Origin: Gammaproteobacteria bacterium
GTDB taxonomy: Bacteria > Pseudomonadota > Gammaproteobacteria > Tenderiales > Tenderiaceae
Reading direction: 5' to 3'
Assembly: GCA_024276775.1 (NCBI GenBank)
Contig: JAJRWO010000231.1
Location: 1-14,045, forward strand
DNA: 14,045 nt
Part shown: in pieces, positions 12,920-14,045 of the stretch
Layout: each line of letters starts with the position of its first letter
How positions within the stretch are numbered: the stretch's first letter is position 1
Position numbers and translations under genes: made by a program
The notes under the pieces: model-generated
The model's input: only the letters and a program-made list of their open reading frames with translations
The model's database searches: none
Told to the model about the DNA's origin: nothing

Positions 12920-13972
12920 ATGTTACGTACTGATTTTGACTATTATTTACCGTCTGTGCTGATTGCCCAGCAGCCGTTACCCGAGCGTGCGGCCAGTCGT
13001 TTGCTATTGCTGGATGCGGCGGCAGGCCGGCTTGAGGATGGTCGTTTTTGTGATCTGCTCGATCAGCTGCAAGCGGGTGATCTGTTGGTGTTTAATGATA
13101 CCCGGGTTATTCCGGCGCGCTTGTTGGGTGTTAAAGCCAGTGGTGGCAAGGTGGAAGTGGTGATTGAGCGGGTGGTGGATCGTCACAATGCGCTGGCCCA
13201 TGTCCGGGCCAGCAAATCACCCAAGTCTGGCAGTCGATTGCGGCTGGAGGGTGGGGTTGATGTTGAGGTGACGGGACGGCAGGCTGACTTGTTTGAATTG
13301 CGGTTTCTTGATCAGCGGCCACTGTTTGAAATACTGGAACAGGTCGGTCACATGCCTTTGCCTCCCTATATAAGCCGTGATGATGAATTGGCTGACCGAG
13401 AGCGTTATCAGACGGTTTTTGCCAACAGCCCGGGTGCCGTGGCGGCACCAACGGCGGGCCTGCATTTTGATCAGGCCATGTTGGACAAATTGACGGAAAA
13501 AGGCATTGAAAAGGCCTTTGTCACCTTGCATGTCGGTGCGGGTACCTTTCAACCGGTGCGGGTGGAGAATGTTGCTGACCATAAAATGCATGCTGAATAT
13601 GTAGAGGTGAGCGAGCAGGTTTGTGATCAGATTAGCGCGACCCGTATCCGAGGTGGCCGAGTGGTGGCAGTGGGCACTACGGCCTTGCGTAGTCTGGAGG
13701 GGGCAGCGGTTGCCAATAATGGATTGGCAGCGTTTTCAGGCGAGACCTCTATTTTCATAACCCCAGGCTATCAGTTTCAGGTGGTGGATTTATTGATGAC
13801 CAATTTTCATCTGCCCGAATCAACCTTGTTAATGTTGGTTAGCGCCTTTGCTGGTTACGAGCGGGTGATGGCAGCCTACCGACATGCGGTTGAGCAGCAA
13901 TATCGATTTTTTAGTTACGGTGACGCCATGCTTGTAATACCAGAACCGAATGTATTGGCAGAGAGAGTTTGA
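12920..13972 (+). CDS. queA: S-adenosylmethionine:tRNA ribosyltransferase-isomerase (QueA)
   Basis: A 350-residue homologue of QueA (E. coli 356), which adds the ribosyl part of S-adenosylmethionine to preQ1 at position 34 of tRNAs with GUN anticodons, giving epoxyqueuosine. Family-typical blocks run the whole length: TDFDYYLP...LIAQQPLPERAASRLL near the start, GDLLVFNDTRVIPARL ~55-70, SGGKVEVVIER, GHMPLPPYISR ~148, PGAVAAPTAGLHFD ~171-184, FVTLHVGAGTFQPVR ~200-214, AVGTTALRSLE ~250, and TNFHLPESTLLMLVSAFAGYE then YRFFSYGDAMLV at the end. ATG 12920 starts where the family starts, though with no clear Shine-Dalgarno sequence. Its TGA overlaps the tgt ATG by one base, so the two are translationally coupled. 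Confidence 0.97.
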   Translation: MLRTDFDYYLPSVLIAQQPLPERAASRLLLLDAAAGRLEDGRFCDLLDQLQAGDLLVFNDTRVIPARLLGVKASGGKVEVVIERVVDRHNALAHVRASKSPKSGSRLRLEGGVDVEVTGRQADLFELRFLDQRPLFEILEQVGHMPLPPYISRDDELADRERYQTVFANSPGAVAAPTAGLHFDQAMLDKLTEKGIEKAFVTLHVGAGTFQPVRVENVADHKMHAEYVEVSEQVCDQISATRIRGGRVVAVGTTALRSLEGAAVANNGLAAFSGETSIFITPGYQFQVVDLLMTNFHLPESTLLMLVSAFAGYERVMAAYRHAVEQQYRFFSYGDAMLVIPEPNVLAERV

Positions 13973-14045
13973 TGAAGTTTGATTTGAAAAGTACCGACGG
14001 TAATGCCCGCCGTGGCCAACTGAGCTTTGAACGCGGCACAGTGCA
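13972..14045 (+). CDS. tgt: Queuine/preQ1 tRNA-guanine transglycosylase, N-terminal fragment
   Basis: The ATG shares its A with the queA stop (TGATG). The 24 visible residues (MKFDLKSTDGNARRGQLSFE then RGTV) match the N-terminus of bacterial Tgt, which swaps guanine 34 for preQ1 in tRNA-Asp, -Asn, -His and -Tyr, the step before QueA acts. The gene continues beyond the window; catalytic residues are not visible. The queA-tgt order is the usual one in gammaproteobacteria, often followed by yajC-secD-secF. Confidence 0.92.
   Translation, partial: MKFDLKSTDGNARRGQLSFERGTV

Noticed and set aside
13131..13591. Antisense ORFs of 106 and 124 codons within queA
   Set aside because: They lie wholly opposite a clearly coding gene and have Pro/Gln/His-rich translations typical of antisense frames.

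Overview
The window looks like chromosomal DNA of a gammaproteobacterium of moderate GC content. The evidence is the gene order uvrC-pgsA-tRNA-Gly-tRNA-Cys-tRNA-Leu, which is also found in Escherichia coli (uvrC-pgsA-glyW-cysT-leuZ), together with gammaproteobacterial SfsA, a GacS/BarA-like hybrid kinase and a queA-tgt pair. I cannot name the genus; a marine, cellvibrionad-like lineage is only a guess.

Layout. 1-760: 3' end of a heavy-metal-type RND efflux pump gene. 852-1745: a DUF3943-type predicted envelope protein. 1830-2528 (minus): sfsA. 2734-5108: uvrC and pgsA, 8 bp apart, excision repair followed by phosphatidylglycerol synthesis. 5127-5600: a strong stable-RNA promoter followed by genes for tRNA-Gly(GCC), tRNA-Cys(GCA) and tRNA-Leu(TAA), with a terminator-like hairpin after the first tRNA. 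5745-7907: an exported M1-like zinc metallopeptidase with an atypical active-site spacing. 7908-8476: a very AT-rich intergenic stretch with a tight cluster of DnaA boxes and an IHF-like site. 8477-9703: an exported ChaN-like protein with a C-terminal PDZ domain. 9736-12516: a large membrane-bound hybrid histidine kinase with PAS, a degenerate internal receiver and a normal terminal receiver. 12517-12919: a GC-richer patch with one possible minus-strand small ORF. 12920-13972: queA, overlapping by one base the start of tgt, which runs off the window; these two act in queuosine tRNA modification.

Most of the window is housekeeping sequence. The most interesting non-coding element is the DnaA-box cluster at 8052-8086. 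It has one box in one orientation and two in the other, with an IHF consensus match and a DUE-like AT tract within 300 bp, but with none of the usual oriC neighbours. It could be a DnaA-reactivating or titrating locus (DARS/datA type) or an unusual origin. I saw no CRISPR array, complete insertion sequence, prophage or defence system. The only hint of mobile DNA is the compositional break at 12517-12900.
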